64,000 nt of DNA, taken from positions 99,313 through 163,312 of the forward strand of contig NZ_FODD01000022.1 of NCBI RefSeq assembly GCF_900110255.1. The letters are read 5' to 3'. This DNA is from Actinacidiphila rubida (GTDB lineage Bacteria; Actinomycetota; Actinomycetes; Streptomycetales; Streptomycetaceae). The position numbers and the translations under genes were made by a program. This document shows, one piece after another, positions 1 to 8,042 of the stretch (the first letter of the stretch is position 1; every line of letters starts with the position of its first letter). Below the pieces are notes generated by a model. The model had not been told where the DNA came from. It saw only the letters and a program-made list of their open reading frames with translations, and ran no database searches.

Positions 1-247
1 TCAGCCATCACGCCCCCGTGAAGTCACGCCCCTGACTGACCCGAGTCTACGAGTGGGGTGTGTGGGCTTGTGTGGGAAACGCGACTCCATACGGGCACCC
101 GGGGCACCGTGGTCGTGTCCCGGTGCACGGCAAACGGCGCAGGCCCTGCCCCGATCTACGTCCAGGCCGCGTGCGCGTCCACTCGGCACCGGCACACCGG
201 ATCGGGCACCCCGACCCCATCGGCTCCGTCCAAGGAGAGTACCCGCA

Positions 248-1900
248 ATGCCATCCAGTCGACGTTTACGCTCCATCGCCGCGGCGGCCTGTCTCGCGCT
301 GTCCGGCCTCACCCTGAGCGCGGTCACCGCCCAGCAGGCAGCCGCGGCAACCGACACCAGCAAGATCGTCTCCGCGGCCCGCAGCCAACTCGGTTCCGAT
401 GGCTGCGGCATCGTGGACTGCAGCGTGGAGTGGTGCGCCGAGTTCTCGAAGTGGGCGTGGCAGCAGGGCGGCGTGGACGTCACCACGCTCGGTGCCACGG
501 TCACCACGTTCGTCAACTACGGTGACGCCAACGGCACCTGGCACGACCCGTCCGGCTACACGCCCCAGCCCGGCGACGCCATGATCTTCGGTGGTCCGGG
601 ATTCCCGACCAAGGCCAGCGGCGGAGCGCACGTCGGCCTGGTGGAGAGCGTCAACTCCAACGGGACCATCACCGAGATCGGCGGCAACCAGGGTCACAAG
701 GTCACCGAGGTCACCGGCACGGCAGCTTCCATCGAAACGCAGCTCGAGGGCTCCTCGTACAGCTTCCTGGGCTACGTCAGTCCGCTCGGCGTCCCCGCCC
801 CGACACCTCCGGCCAATGCCGCTGCTTCGGACAGCAGTTGGGCGGTGTACAACCCCAACGCGCGGGTGATGTCCCTGTTCGGTCTGGGGTCGGGGGGTCA
901 TCTCGGCTTCACCAACAGCTTGAACGGCGGGGCCAGCTGGAGCAACTGGGCCGAGGCCAACGGCTACTGGACGCTGCAGGGCACGCCGAGCGCGGTCTAC
1001 GACCCGGACGCCAAGGCGACGCTGCTGTTCGCCCGCGGCTCGGCCGACGGCGCCATGGGCATCAGCAGGAGCACCAACAACGCAGCCAGCTGGTCGAACT
1101 GGACCCAGGTCAACCCGTACTGGACGAACTTCAAGGGCGACGCCTCGGCCGTCTACAACTCCACCACCAAGAGGGTCACCGTCTTCGCCCGCGGCGGCGA
1201 CGGCCGCATCGGCTACACCCAATCCACCAACGGCGGCGTCAGCTGGACCAACTGGGCGGAAGTCAACGCCTACTGGAACAACTTCTCCGGCGACCCCCAC
1301 GTGATCTTCAACCCCACCACCAACCGGATGACCGTCTTCGCCCGCGGCGGCGACGGCCGCATCGGCTACACCCAATCCACCAACGACGGCGCCAGCTGGT
1401 CCAACTGGGCCGAAGTCAACGCCTACTGGAACAACTTCTCCGGCGACCCACACATCGTCCTCAACCCCACCACCAACCGGATGACCGTCTTCGCCCGCGG
1501 CGGCGACGGACGCATCTGCTACACCCAATCCACCAACGACGGCGCCAGCTGGTCCAACTGGGCCGAAGTCAACGCCTACTGGAACAACTTCTCCGGCGAC
1601 CCCCGGCCGGTCTACAACCCCCACACCAAAACGATCTCACTCCTCGCCCGCGGCGGCGACGGACGCATCGGCTACACCCAATCCACCAACGACGGCGCCA
1701 GCTGGTCCAACTGGAACGAAGCCAACGCCTACTGGAACAACTTCACCGGCGACCCCACCCCCGTCTACGACCCCGACACCACCCAGAACACCGCCTTCGC
1801 ACTCGGAAGCGGCGGCCACATGGGCTACACCCAGAGCAACAGCAACGGCTGGACCAACTGGTCCGAAGTCAACGCCTACTGGACCCTCATCGGCTCCTGA
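248..1900 (+). CDS. Secreted CHAP-domain amidase with C-terminal lectin-like repeats
   Basis: A 550-residue exported protein. Residues 1-34 form a signal peptide (RR near the start, a hydrophobic core, AQQAAAA cleavage region). A CHAP (NlpC/P60-like) domain follows at about 36-180, with the likely catalytic Cys63 in EWCAEF and the His in GGAHVG. CHAP enzymes cut peptidoglycan amide bonds. From about residue 197 the chain is built of 50-51-residue repeats carrying SWSNWAEVNAYW and FARGGDGRIGYTQS. This looks like a bladed, PLL-type or sialidase-like propeller that probably binds glycans. The start is ATG 248 because AAGGAG sits at 232-237 and the signal peptide follows directly; the upstream in-frame extension is not protein-like. 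It is likely a secreted wall or glycan hydrolase targeted by its repeats. The repeat function is inferred. Confidence 0.85.
   Translation: MPSSRRLRSIAAAACLALSGLTLSAVTAQQAAAATDTSKIVSAARSQLGSDGCGIVDCSVEWCAEFSKWAWQQGGVDVTTLGATVTTFVNYGDANGTWHDPSGYTPQPGDAMIFGGPGFPTKASGGAHVGLVESVNSNGTITEIGGNQGHKVTEVTGTAASIETQLEGSSYSFLGYVSPLGVPAPTPPANAAASDSSWAVYNPNARVMSLFGLGSGGHLGFTNSLNGGASWSNWAEANGYWTLQGTPSAVYDPDAKATLLFARGSADGAMGISRSTNNAASWSNWTQVNPYWTNFKGDASAVYNSTTKRVTVFARGGDGRIGYTQSTNGGVSWTNWAEVNAYWNNFSGDPHVIFNPTTNRMTVFARGGDGRIGYTQSTNDGASWSNWAEVNAYWNNFSGDPHIVLNPTTNRMTVFARGGDGRICYTQSTNDGASWSNWAEVNAYWNNFSGDPRPVYNPHTKTISLLARGGDGRIGYTQSTNDGASWSNWNEANAYWNNFTGDPTPVYDPDTTQNTAFALGSGGHMGYTQSNSNGWTNWSEVNAYWTLIGS
1191..1802 (+). 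repeat. Four tandem 153-bp coding repeats
   Basis: Near-identical units begin at 1191, 1344, 1497 and 1650, exactly 153 bp (51 codons) apart, inside the CHAP-protein gene. Each starts GCGGCGGCGACGG. The DNA identity extends through synonymous positions, so the copies look recently duplicated or kept alike by gene conversion. More diverged copies of the same fold flank them in the protein on both sides. Confidence 0.9.
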
Positions 1901-1947
1901 ACAACCACACCCCAGACGGCTGGCCACACGCACGCCGGCACAGCCCC

Positions 1948-1990
1948 CACCGTGTCCCGCGGCTCCGAACCGGGAGTCGCGGACACGGTG
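1948..1990 (+). terminator. Hairpin terminator after CHAP gene
   Basis: CACCGTGTC at the left pairs with GACACGGTG at the right, and the stem continues inward with one bulge and a G-T wobble around a short GAACC loop. A pyrimidine-rich run (CTTCCCCTTCC) follows. It lies about 50 bases past the stop of the CHAP gene. Confidence 0.65.
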
Positions 1991-2040
1991 CTTCCCCTTC
2001 CTGCCCGCCTCCCCCACCACCGGATTGCCGACCTTCGCAT

Positions 2041-2069
2041 CGGAGAAGATCGGAGAAGATCGGAAAAGG
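2041..2069. repeat. Short tandem repeat, 10 bp x 3
   Basis: CGGAGAAGAT occurs twice in tandem and is followed by a degenerate third copy (CGGAAAAGG). It is intergenic, between the CHAP gene and the convergent HxlR gene. It is one of several short triplicated tandem repeats in this window. Confidence 0.7.
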
Positions 2070-2149
2070 TGGACAGCGGTGGGTGCGCAGCCGCGGGGTA
2101 TCACGTGATCGTCCCCATGCAGAGGTGTTGGACGGTTGGATGTGAGTCG

Positions 2150-2596
2150 TCAGGAGGTGCGCGAGTCGTATGTCTCGCGGTTCGCGAGGACCTCGGCCAT
2201 GTGCGCCTGCGCCCAGTTCCTGAGCCCGCGCGTCATGTGGTGGAGCGAGAGGCCGAGCTCGGTCAGCTCATAGGAGACGGTGACAGGGACGGTCGGCGTC
2301 ACGGTACGGGTGAGCAGACCATCGTGCTCCAGCGACCGAAGCGTTTGGGTCAGCATCTTCTGGCTGACCCCGGCCAGAAGACGAGAGATCTCGGAGTAAC
2401 GCATCGCCTTCGGAGCGACTGCTTGTGCCGCACCGGGCTGGCCGGGGCTGTTGTCGCCGCCCAGCGCACACAGGATCAGGACGACCCACTTGTCCGAGAT
2501 GCGGTCGAGCAACTGCCGGCTGGGGCACCCCGCAAGGAACGCGTTGTACTCCACCTTGGCCTGCGCCCTCTTCTGGGCCGCTTTCATCGTCGTCAC
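2150..2596 (-). CDS. HxlR-family transcriptional regulator
   Basis: A 148-residue winged-helix regulator of the HxlR/MarR-like type. The family signature is clear: Cys24 in AGCPSR, a SDKWVVLIL helix, RYSEISRLL then QKMLTQTLRSLEHDGLLTR (recognition helix and wing), and the closing ELTELG. Such proteins sense quinones, aldehydes or electrophiles, often through that N-terminal Cys. GTG 2596 has GAGAGG eight bases upstream; an ATG three codons in is an alternative. It is divergent from an aldo-keto reductase, with a 7-3-7 inverted repeat in the shared spacer, so it probably controls that reductase and itself. The inducer cannot be read from the sequence. Confidence 0.9.
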   Translation of the reverse strand: MTTMKAAQKRAQAKVEYNAFLAGCPSRQLLDRISDKWVVLILCALGGDNSPGQPGAAQAVAPKAMRYSEISRLLAGVSQKMLTQTLRSLEHDGLLTRTVTPTVPVTVSYELTELGLSLHHMTRGLRNWAQAHMAEVLANRETYDSRTS

Positions 2597-2643
2597 TGAT
2601 CACACCTCTCACCGATGGGTGGGTTACGCACTCCTGGGTGCCT

Positions 2644-2660
2644 ACTTCCCCATGGGAAGT
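2644..2660. promoter_or_regulatory. Candidate HxlR operator (perfect inverted repeat)
   Basis: ACTTCCC-CAT-GGGAAGT is a perfect 7-bp inverted repeat with a 3-bp spacer. It sits midway in the 131-bp spacer between hxlR (2596, minus) and the aldo-keto reductase (2728, plus). The position fits an operator bound by the HxlR dimer; binding is inferred. Confidence 0.55.
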
Positions 2661-2727
2661 TTCTCTCCCATGCTGATACAGGGAGGCAGCAGGCGCCACC
2701 CCCAAGGGCACGACGAAAGGCAACAAG

Positions 2728-3600
2728 ATGAGCACACCCCCTGTCTCCCTTCCCGGCGGCACCTGGACTCTGGGTGACGTGACCGTCACCCGTTTCGGCT
2801 ACGGCGCCATGCAACTGGCCGGACCGTGGGTCATGGGGCCGCCCGCCGATCGCGAGGGTGCCCTGGCCGTTCTGCGTGAAGCGGTCGACGCCGGTGTCAC
2901 CCACATCGACACCAGTGATGCCTACGGGCCGCGCGTCACCAACGAGTTGATCCACGAGGCGCTGCACCCCTATCCCGAGTCGCTGCGCATCGTGACCAAG
3001 GTGGGCGCGACCCGTGACGAACAGGGTGGCTGGCCCACGGCCCGGCGGCCCGAAGATCTGCGCCGCCAGGTCCACGACAACCTCACCTCCCTCCGGCTCG
3101 ACGTACTCGACCTGGTCAACCTCCGACTCGGCAATGCCGAAGGTCCCCAGCCCGGCTCTCTCGCCGAGGCGTTCGAGACGCTCGTCGAACTTCAGCAGCA
3201 GGGCCTGATCCGCCACCTCGGGGTCAGCAACGTCACCGAGGAGCAGGTCACCGAGGCACGGAGCATCGCGCCGATCGTGTGCGTGCAGAACATGTACAAC
3301 CTCGCCCACCGCCACGACGACAAGCTCATCGACCGACTCGCCACCGACGCCGTCGCGTACGTGCCCTTCTTCCCCCTCGGGGGCTTCACCCCGCTTCAGT
3401 CCTCGGCGCTCTCGGCGGTCGCCGCTCGACTGGCGGCGACACCGATGTCCGTCGCGCTGGCCTGGCTGCTGCAGCGATCACCGAACATCCTGCTCATCCC
3501 CGGCACGTCATCGACGGCGCACCTGCGCGAGAACATCGCCGGCGCGGGACTCTCCCTCTCTCATGAGGACCTGACCGCACTGGACGACATCAGCCGCTGA
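2728..3600 (+). CDS. Aldo/keto reductase
   Basis: A 290-residue NADPH-dependent aldo-keto reductase of the (alpha/beta)8-barrel superfamily. Visible marks are HIDTSDAYGP (catalytic Asp and Tyr), RIVTKVG (catalytic Lys), HLGVSN, and a C-terminal LIPGTSSTAHLREN cofactor loop. The enzyme would reduce a carbonyl in the cytoplasm. Length is typical of the oxidoreductase Tas/YajO-like group. GAAAGG precedes ATG 2728. It is divergent from hxlR, so it is probably derepressed by an electrophile or aldehyde. Substrate unknown. Confidence 0.9.
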   Translation: MSTPPVSLPGGTWTLGDVTVTRFGYGAMQLAGPWVMGPPADREGALAVLREAVDAGVTHIDTSDAYGPRVTNELIHEALHPYPESLRIVTKVGATRDEQGGWPTARRPEDLRRQVHDNLTSLRLDVLDLVNLRLGNAEGPQPGSLAEAFETLVELQQQGLIRHLGVSNVTEEQVTEARSIAPIVCVQNMYNLAHRHDDKLIDRLATDAVAYVPFFPLGGFTPLQSSALSAVAARLAATPMSVALAWLLQRSPNILLIPGTSSTAHLRENIAGAGLSLSHEDLTALDDISR

Positions 3601-3733
3601 ACGCCCGGAGCTGACCGGCTCACAGGTCACGACCGAAGCCACCGCCCGGCGCTGCGGGACCCGGACACGTCGCAGTCCTGCCAGGAGCCGGGCGGGCCGC
3701 GTATCCCGGGGGGCTGCTCCCGTACGGCCGGGC

Positions 3734-4942
3734 TCAGCCCACGAGTTGGAGTCCGGCGGCGACGATCCGGCCAGCGTGGACGACCGTGCGGTCGGTGCCG
3801 CGGTCCATCACGGCGGCGGCCACGCTGTCGCCGCCCACCAGGACGAGGTCGGCCGCGTCGCCGACGTCCAGGCCGGGCCGGTCGGCGGTGGAGGTCAGAC
3901 GCTGCAGGGAGGGGTCGAGCAAGGTGTGGCCGCCGCGGCTGGCCACCGCCCAGCAGTGCTCGATGAGCTCGTCCCGGCGGTACCGGTTGGTGAACGCCAG
4001 CTGCCAGGTGCGGTCCAGCATGTCGCCGTTGCCGTAGGGCGACCAGTGGTCGCGCTGGCCGTCCTGCCCCAGGCCGACCCGCACACCGGCCCGCGTCAGG
4101 TCCGCCAGGGGCAGCGCGTGCGCCTGCTGCGCCGGTGCGATCGTGGCCATCGACACGTCGAGTTCGGCGAACTCCTCGACGAGGCGGCGGGTGGTGGCCT
4201 CGTCGACGGTCCCCAGCTCGTAGGCGTGGGAGAGCGTGACCTTGCCCTGCATGCCGAGCGCGCGGACGCGCTCCAGGATCAGGTCGGTGCTGTACACGCC
4301 GAGGTGTCCCGGCTCGTGCAGGTGGATGTCGACCGGCGCCTGGTGGCGCTCGGCGAGGCCGAAGACGATGTCGAGGTGGCGGACCGGGTCGCGGTCCAGC
4401 GTGCACGGGTCGATGCCGCCGACGACCGCGGCCCCTGAGGACAGCGCCCGGTCCATCAGCTCGGGGACGCCCTTCTCCAGCAGCAGGCCGGCCTGGGGGA
4501 ACGCCATGATCTCGACGTCCGCCCGGTCCTTGTGCGCCTCCTTGGCGGCCAGCACGCCCTCGAAGCGCTCCAGCCCGCTGTCGGCGTCGATCTGCGCGTA
4601 GCTGCGCACCCGCGTCGTGCCGTGGGCGATCATCCGGCCCAGGAGGCTGGTCGCGCGCTCGGCCACCGGCGGGTCCTCGCGCCAGTGCGCGCGGTCGTTC
4701 ATCGTCAGGCCCCACACGCCGGGCGACCCGGTGTGCCCGCGGAACGGCAGGCCGACCCGGTTGGAGTCCAGGTGGCAGTGGACGTCGGAGAAGGAGGGCA
4801 TGACCAGCCGGCCGCGTCCCTGCACACAGGTCCCGTCGTCGGCGCGGGCCGGGTCGTGCGGCAGCACGGCGGCGATCCGGCCGTCCTTGATGTCGACGTC
4901 GGCGGACGGCCCGCCCCAGGGACGGACGTTTCGGATCAGCAT
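3734..4942 (-). CDS. Cytosine-deaminase-like amidohydrolase
   Basis: A 402-residue metal-dependent hydrolase of the amidohydrolase superfamily, closest in layout to cytosine deaminase and AtzC-type enzymes. It has an N-terminal beta-sandwich strand pair, the metal motif DVHCHLDS near residue 54, PVDIHLHEPG, TLSHAYEL and GLGQDGQRDHW (the distal metal Asp), and a C-terminal DLVLVGG strand. It would hydrolyse a C-N bond in a ring or amidine. It begins the gene island that also holds a GntR regulator, carbamate kinase, the FdrA-type transferase and an NCS1 permease. An operator-like palindrome (5003-5014) precedes it. The substrate is probably a cyclic ureide or pyrimidine-like compound; this is inference. 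Confidence 0.85.
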   Translation of the reverse strand: MLIRNVRPWGGPSADVDIKDGRIAAVLPHDPARADDGTCVQGRGRLVMPSFSDVHCHLDSNRVGLPFRGHTGSPGVWGLTMNDRAHWREDPPVAERATSLLGRMIAHGTTRVRSYAQIDADSGLERFEGVLAAKEAHKDRADVEIMAFPQAGLLLEKGVPELMDRALSSGAAVVGGIDPCTLDRDPVRHLDIVFGLAERHQAPVDIHLHEPGHLGVYSTDLILERVRALGMQGKVTLSHAYELGTVDEATTRRLVEEFAELDVSMATIAPAQQAHALPLADLTRAGVRVGLGQDGQRDHWSPYGNGDMLDRTWQLAFTNRYRRDELIEHCWAVASRGGHTLLDPSLQRLTSTADRPGLDVGDAADLVLVGGDSVAAAVMDRGTDRTVVHAGRIVAAGLQLVG

Positions 4943-5002
4943 GGGCAGTGGCTCCTCGCGCTCATGACACGTACCTGATCAGACATGCCGCGACCCTAAC
5001 AT

Positions 5003-5110
5003 TTGGGATACCAATGAGGGAGTCCAGCCGGCGAAACGCGTGAAGTATGGGACAATTCATGACACCTAATGCGCCACCGCCACGACCGGACAGCATCTTT
5101 GGTATGCAGA
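5003..5110. promoter_or_regulatory. GntR-type operator candidates between amidohydrolase and gntR
   Basis: TTGGGATACCAA (5003-5014) differs by one base from the palindrome TTGGTATACCAA and lies 60 bases before the amidohydrolase start. TTGGTATGCAGA (5099-5110) keeps one full half-site and lies before gntR. The same core recurs at 5925-5936 and 7031-7042, each within the island, which is why I read it as the binding site of the island's own GntR protein. Confidence 0.6.
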
Positions 5111-5195
5111 TTGGCGAGAGTGTCCGGCACGGAGCGCGTGGTCGGCTCGTGCGGCCGGGCGCGGTGACCGGGTCCGCCGATGCGAAAATGAGGGA

Positions 5196-5852
5196 ATGAC
5201 AGGCGCTGAGGAATTCACTCCCGAGTCCGAGCGGGTCATGCGCGTCCTGCGCGATGAGATCGTCGACGGCACTCGGGCACCCGGCAGCAGGCTCGTGGAG
5301 CGCGAGATCGCCGCGGAGCTGGGCGTGAGCCGGCTGCCCGTCCGCGACGCCCTGCGCGGGCTGGTGGGCGAGGGCCTGGTGCAGCCGCGCCCGCGGACGT
5401 GGGCCGTGGTCCGCGAGTTCAGCACCACGGACATCTCCGACCTGCACGAGATCAGGTCCGCACTGGAGACCCTGGGGTTCCGCCTGGCCGCGCAGCGCCG
5501 CACCCGGGCCGGACTGGCCAAGCTGCGCGCCGACCTCGACGCCGAGCTGTCCGCTGCCGCCCGCGGGGACGGCGCCGCCGCACGGCGGGCCGCCGCGGAC
5601 TTCCACGAAACGGTCACCGAGCTCGCCGACAACGCGATGCTCAGCGAGCTCGAGCTCACACTGCGCAGCCGGATGCGCTGGCTGCTGGGCCAGCACGACG
5701 ACTTCGCCACCATGGCCGAGGAGCACGAGGCGCTGTACCGGGCGATCGAGGCGCGTGACGTGGCCGGGGTCGCCGAACTGGCGGAGCGCCACCTGGCGAC
5801 GAGCAGTGACAAGCTCGCGGCGCGACGCAGCCGGGCGGCCGCCGCCGAGTAG
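5196..5852 (+). CDS. GntR-family regulator, FCD type
   Basis: A 218-residue repressor. Residues about 8-66 form the winged HTH (RVMRVLRDEIVDGTRAPGS, LVEREIAAELGVSRLPVRDAL, GEGLVQ). Residues about 80-205 form an all-helical FCD ligand domain with ADFHETVTELADN and the metal/ligand residues of EHEALYRAIEARD. It sits between the amidohydrolase (divergent) and the carbamate kinase/carbamoyltransferase units, and palindromic sites of one consensus lie in front of each. It is likely autoregulated and controls the whole catabolic island, with a pathway acid as inducer (family habit, inferred here). Confidence 0.92.
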   Translation: MTGAEEFTPESERVMRVLRDEIVDGTRAPGSRLVEREIAAELGVSRLPVRDALRGLVGEGLVQPRPRTWAVVREFSTTDISDLHEIRSALETLGFRLAAQRRTRAGLAKLRADLDAELSAAARGDGAAARRAAADFHETVTELADNAMLSELELTLRSRMRWLLGQHDDFATMAEEHEALYRAIEARDVAGVAELAERHLATSSDKLAARRSRAAAAE

Positions 5853-5924
5853 GTCCTCCGCGCCCCGGGGCAGGGAAGGACTCAGGCGGGGCTCCGGCGG
5901 CATCCGGCGGACCCCGGCCCGTGA

Positions 5925-5936
5925 TTGGTATACCGG
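5925..5936. promoter_or_regulatory. GntR operator-like site downstream of gntR
   Basis: TTGGTATACCGG matches ten of twelve positions of the island's palindrome. Oddly it lies in the spacer between two convergent genes (gntR and the carbamate kinase) and not before a promoter. It may be a decoy or auxiliary site, or the mark of a rearrangement. Confidence 0.4.
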
Positions 5937-6051
5937 ATGCCCCACGGCCGCGTGACTCCGCGAGCCGGCCGCCCCCCTGCGGCGGCCGGCGGTCGCTCAG
6001 AGACGGCCGCGCTCCCCGCGCGGCGCACGGCGACCGGCGCACGGCGGCCGC

Positions 6052-6987
6052 TCAGGCGCCGACGTACTCCACGCCGCCGGCCACCTCGGCCCGGATCTCC
6101 GTGCCGACCCGCCGGGCCAGCAGGTCGTCCAGCCGCTCCAGCGGGCCGATCAGGGCGCGGCCACCCGCCGCGGCGACCCGCACGGCGGCGTCGACCTTGG
6201 GCTGCATCGACCCCTCGGCGAAGGCCAGACGGGCCAGGCCCTCGGGGGACGCGGTGAGGATGTCGCGCTGCTCGGGCGTGCCCCAGTTCTCGCTGACGAA
6301 GTCGCCGTCGGTGAGCATGATGAGCATGTCGGCGCCGAGGTCCGCGGCGAGCGCCGCACTGGCCAGGTCCTTGTCGACCACGGCCTGCATGCCGATCTGC
6401 CGGCCCTTGGAGTCGGTGCGCACCGGCACACCGCCGCCGCCCACGCAGACCACGAGCGTGCCGGCGTCCAGCAGGCGGCTGACCAGCGGCGCCTGCATGA
6501 TGCGCAGCGGGCTCGGGGACGGGACCACCCGCCGGAACGCGCCGCCGTCGCGGGCGATCGTCCAGCGGTACTCGGCGGCCGCCTCGGCGGCGTCCTGCGC
6601 CGAGTACTGCGGGCCGATCAGCTTGGTGGGGCGCTCGAAGGCCGGGTCGGACTCGTCGACCTCCGTGGTGGTGACGACGGCCGCCACCTCGCGCTCGCCG
6701 ACCAGGGCGTTGGACAGCTCCTGCTGGATGACGTACCCGATCATCCCCTGCGTCTCGGCGCCGAGGATGTCCAGCGGGTAGGCGGCCACGTCCTGGTACG
6801 CCAGGTTCTGCAGGGCCAGCAGGCCGACCTGCGGGCCGTTGCCGTGGGTGATGACGACCTCGTGTTCGCGGGCCAGGCCCGCCAGTGCCTGGCAGGCGCC
6901 GCGCACGTTGGCGCGCAGGTGCTCGGCCGTCATCGGCTCCCCGCGCCGGGCGAGTGCGTTTCCTCCGAGGGCGACGACGATGCGCAT
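6052..6987 (-). CDS. arcC: Carbamate kinase
   Basis: A 311-residue amino-acid-kinase-fold enzyme. MRIVVALGGNAL opens the phosphate-binding loop. THGNGPQVG, the QGMIGYVIQQEL segment, GGGGVPV and VDKDLASAALAADLGAD are family blocks of carbamate kinase. It converts carbamoyl phosphate + ADP to ATP, CO2 and ammonia. It is divergent from the DUF2877-fdrA-DUF1116 operon, from which it is separated by the operator-bearing 6988-7124 spacer. In this context its job is to harvest ATP from carbamoyl phosphate made by that transferase, since no arginine deiminase genes are present. The length matches the family. Confidence 0.95.
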   Translation of the reverse strand: MRIVVALGGNALARRGEPMTAEHLRANVRGACQALAGLAREHEVVITHGNGPQVGLLALQNLAYQDVAAYPLDILGAETQGMIGYVIQQELSNALVGEREVAAVVTTTEVDESDPAFERPTKLIGPQYSAQDAAEAAAEYRWTIARDGGAFRRVVPSPSPLRIMQAPLVSRLLDAGTLVVCVGGGGVPVRTDSKGRQIGMQAVVDKDLASAALAADLGADMLIMLTDGDFVSENWGTPEQRDILTASPEGLARLAFAEGSMQPKVDAAVRVAAAGGRALIGPLERLDDLLARRVGTEIRAEVAGGVEYVGA

Positions 6988-7011
6988 GTGCTGTCCCTTG
7001 CCTTACCTGTG

Positions 7012-7042
7012 TTCGCATACCGGAACGCAAATGGTATACCAA
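7012..7042. promoter_or_regulatory. Tandem GntR operator sites in divergent promoter
   Basis: ATGGTATACCAA (7031-7042, eleven of twelve consensus positions) is preceded by a weaker TTCGCATACCGG (7012-7023). Both lie between arcC (minus) and the DUF2877 gene (plus), well placed to control both directions. Confidence 0.6.
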
Positions 7043-7124
7043 TAGGAGTCGAGGGTTCGGTCCGAGCCCGTCCAGGGTGCGCACGCGCGCGTGCGCACCG
7101 GCAGCCGGGAAGGAGGGTGCGGCG

Positions 7125-8042
7125 ATGCGCCACTGCGAGCCGATCGGGCTCCGCGTCGAGTCCGGCGACGCCGGCCTGCTGCGCCGGCTGGACGCCTGGC
7201 GCGGCGAGGGCCGGGTGCACTCCGTCTTCACCCGCGTCGTCAACGTGCTGACGCCCCGCGGCACCCTCATCGCGCTCGCCGCCCGCGGCGCCGGGCACGC
7301 GCCCCGCACCCTGGCCGCCGACGTCACCGACTGGGCCGGGCGCGGGCTGCTGGCCGGCCAGGCCGCGGTGTTCGCACCCGGCAGCATCACCCTCGCCGTC
7401 CCGGGCCGCCCGGTCCGGCTCACCACGGCGGGGGCGCGCGGCTGGTCCGCGGCCGCCCCCTCCGTCGCCGGCCTGCGCCCCGGTGCCCGCGCCACCGCCG
7501 CGGACCTGCTGGACCGGTGCAACGCCGAACACGGTGTGCGCGGCGGCATGCTCGGCGCGACACCGGGGGCGGGCCCGATGGAGGCCGCGATCGTCCGCGC
7601 CCTGCACCACGGCCGGACGCTGCTCCTCGACGCGATCCGCGCGGGGGACGCCGGCCTGATGCGGCAGGGCGTGCTGGCGCTGCTGGGCCTGGGCCCTGGC
7701 CTCACACCGGCCGGCGACGACTTCCTGACCGGCCTCTGCCTGGTCGCCGCGCTGCCCGGCAGCGCGCAGGCCTCCCTCGTCCCCGTCGTGCGCGACCTGG
7801 CGTCCGCCCGCCCGGAACGCACCACGGACCTGTCCCTGGCGACGCTGCTGGAAGCCGCCGACGCCCGGGCCCGGGCCGAACTCCTCGACATCCTCCGGCT
7901 GGTGGCGCACACCGCCGCGCCCGGGGAACTGCACGCCGCCGCCCGCGCGCTGCTGGCCATCGGCCACACCTCGGGCAGCGACACCCTGTCCGGCCTTGCT
8001 GCCGGACTCCGACTGGAAGAAGAACTGCGAGGTCCGCTGTGA
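7125..8042 (+). CDS. allH: DUF2877 protein (AllH-like carbamoyltransferase subunit)
   Basis: A 305-residue protein of the DUF2877/YlbF family. The conserved core LLGLGPGLTPAGDDFLTG is at about 185-202, and GHTSGSDTLSGLAAGL closes the fold. In E. coli the ylbF (allH) product works with FdrA and YlbE as an oxamate carbamoyltransferase in allantoin breakdown. Here it is the first gene of a tightly coupled trio with fdrA (GTGA overlap) and the DUF1116 gene (ATGA overlap). ATG 7125 is chosen for AAGGAGG at 7110-7116; longer in-frame starts run into the divergent promoter. Its exact share of the catalysis is not settled by sequence. Confidence 0.85.
   Translation: MRHCEPIGLRVESGDAGLLRRLDAWRGEGRVHSVFTRVVNVLTPRGTLIALAARGAGHAPRTLAADVTDWAGRGLLAGQAAVFAPGSITLAVPGRPVRLTTAGARGWSAAAPSVAGLRPGARATAADLLDRCNAEHGVRGGMLGATPGAGPMEAAIVRALHHGRTLLLDAIRAGDAGLMRQGVLALLGLGPGLTPAGDDFLTGLCLVAALPGSAQASLVPVVRDLASARPERTTDLSLATLLEAADARARAELLDILRLVAHTAAPGELHAAARALLAIGHTSGSDTLSGLAAGLRLEEELRGPL

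Noticed and set aside
1191..1802. Possible CRISPR-like array
   Set aside because: The repeats are 153 bp, contiguous and in frame within a gene; there are no unique spacers and no cas genes.
6052..6987. Arginine deiminase pathway
   Set aside because: arcC is present but there is no arginine deiminase, ornithine carbamoyltransferase or arginine/ornithine antiporter; the carbamoyl phosphate source is better explained by the FdrA-type transferase.
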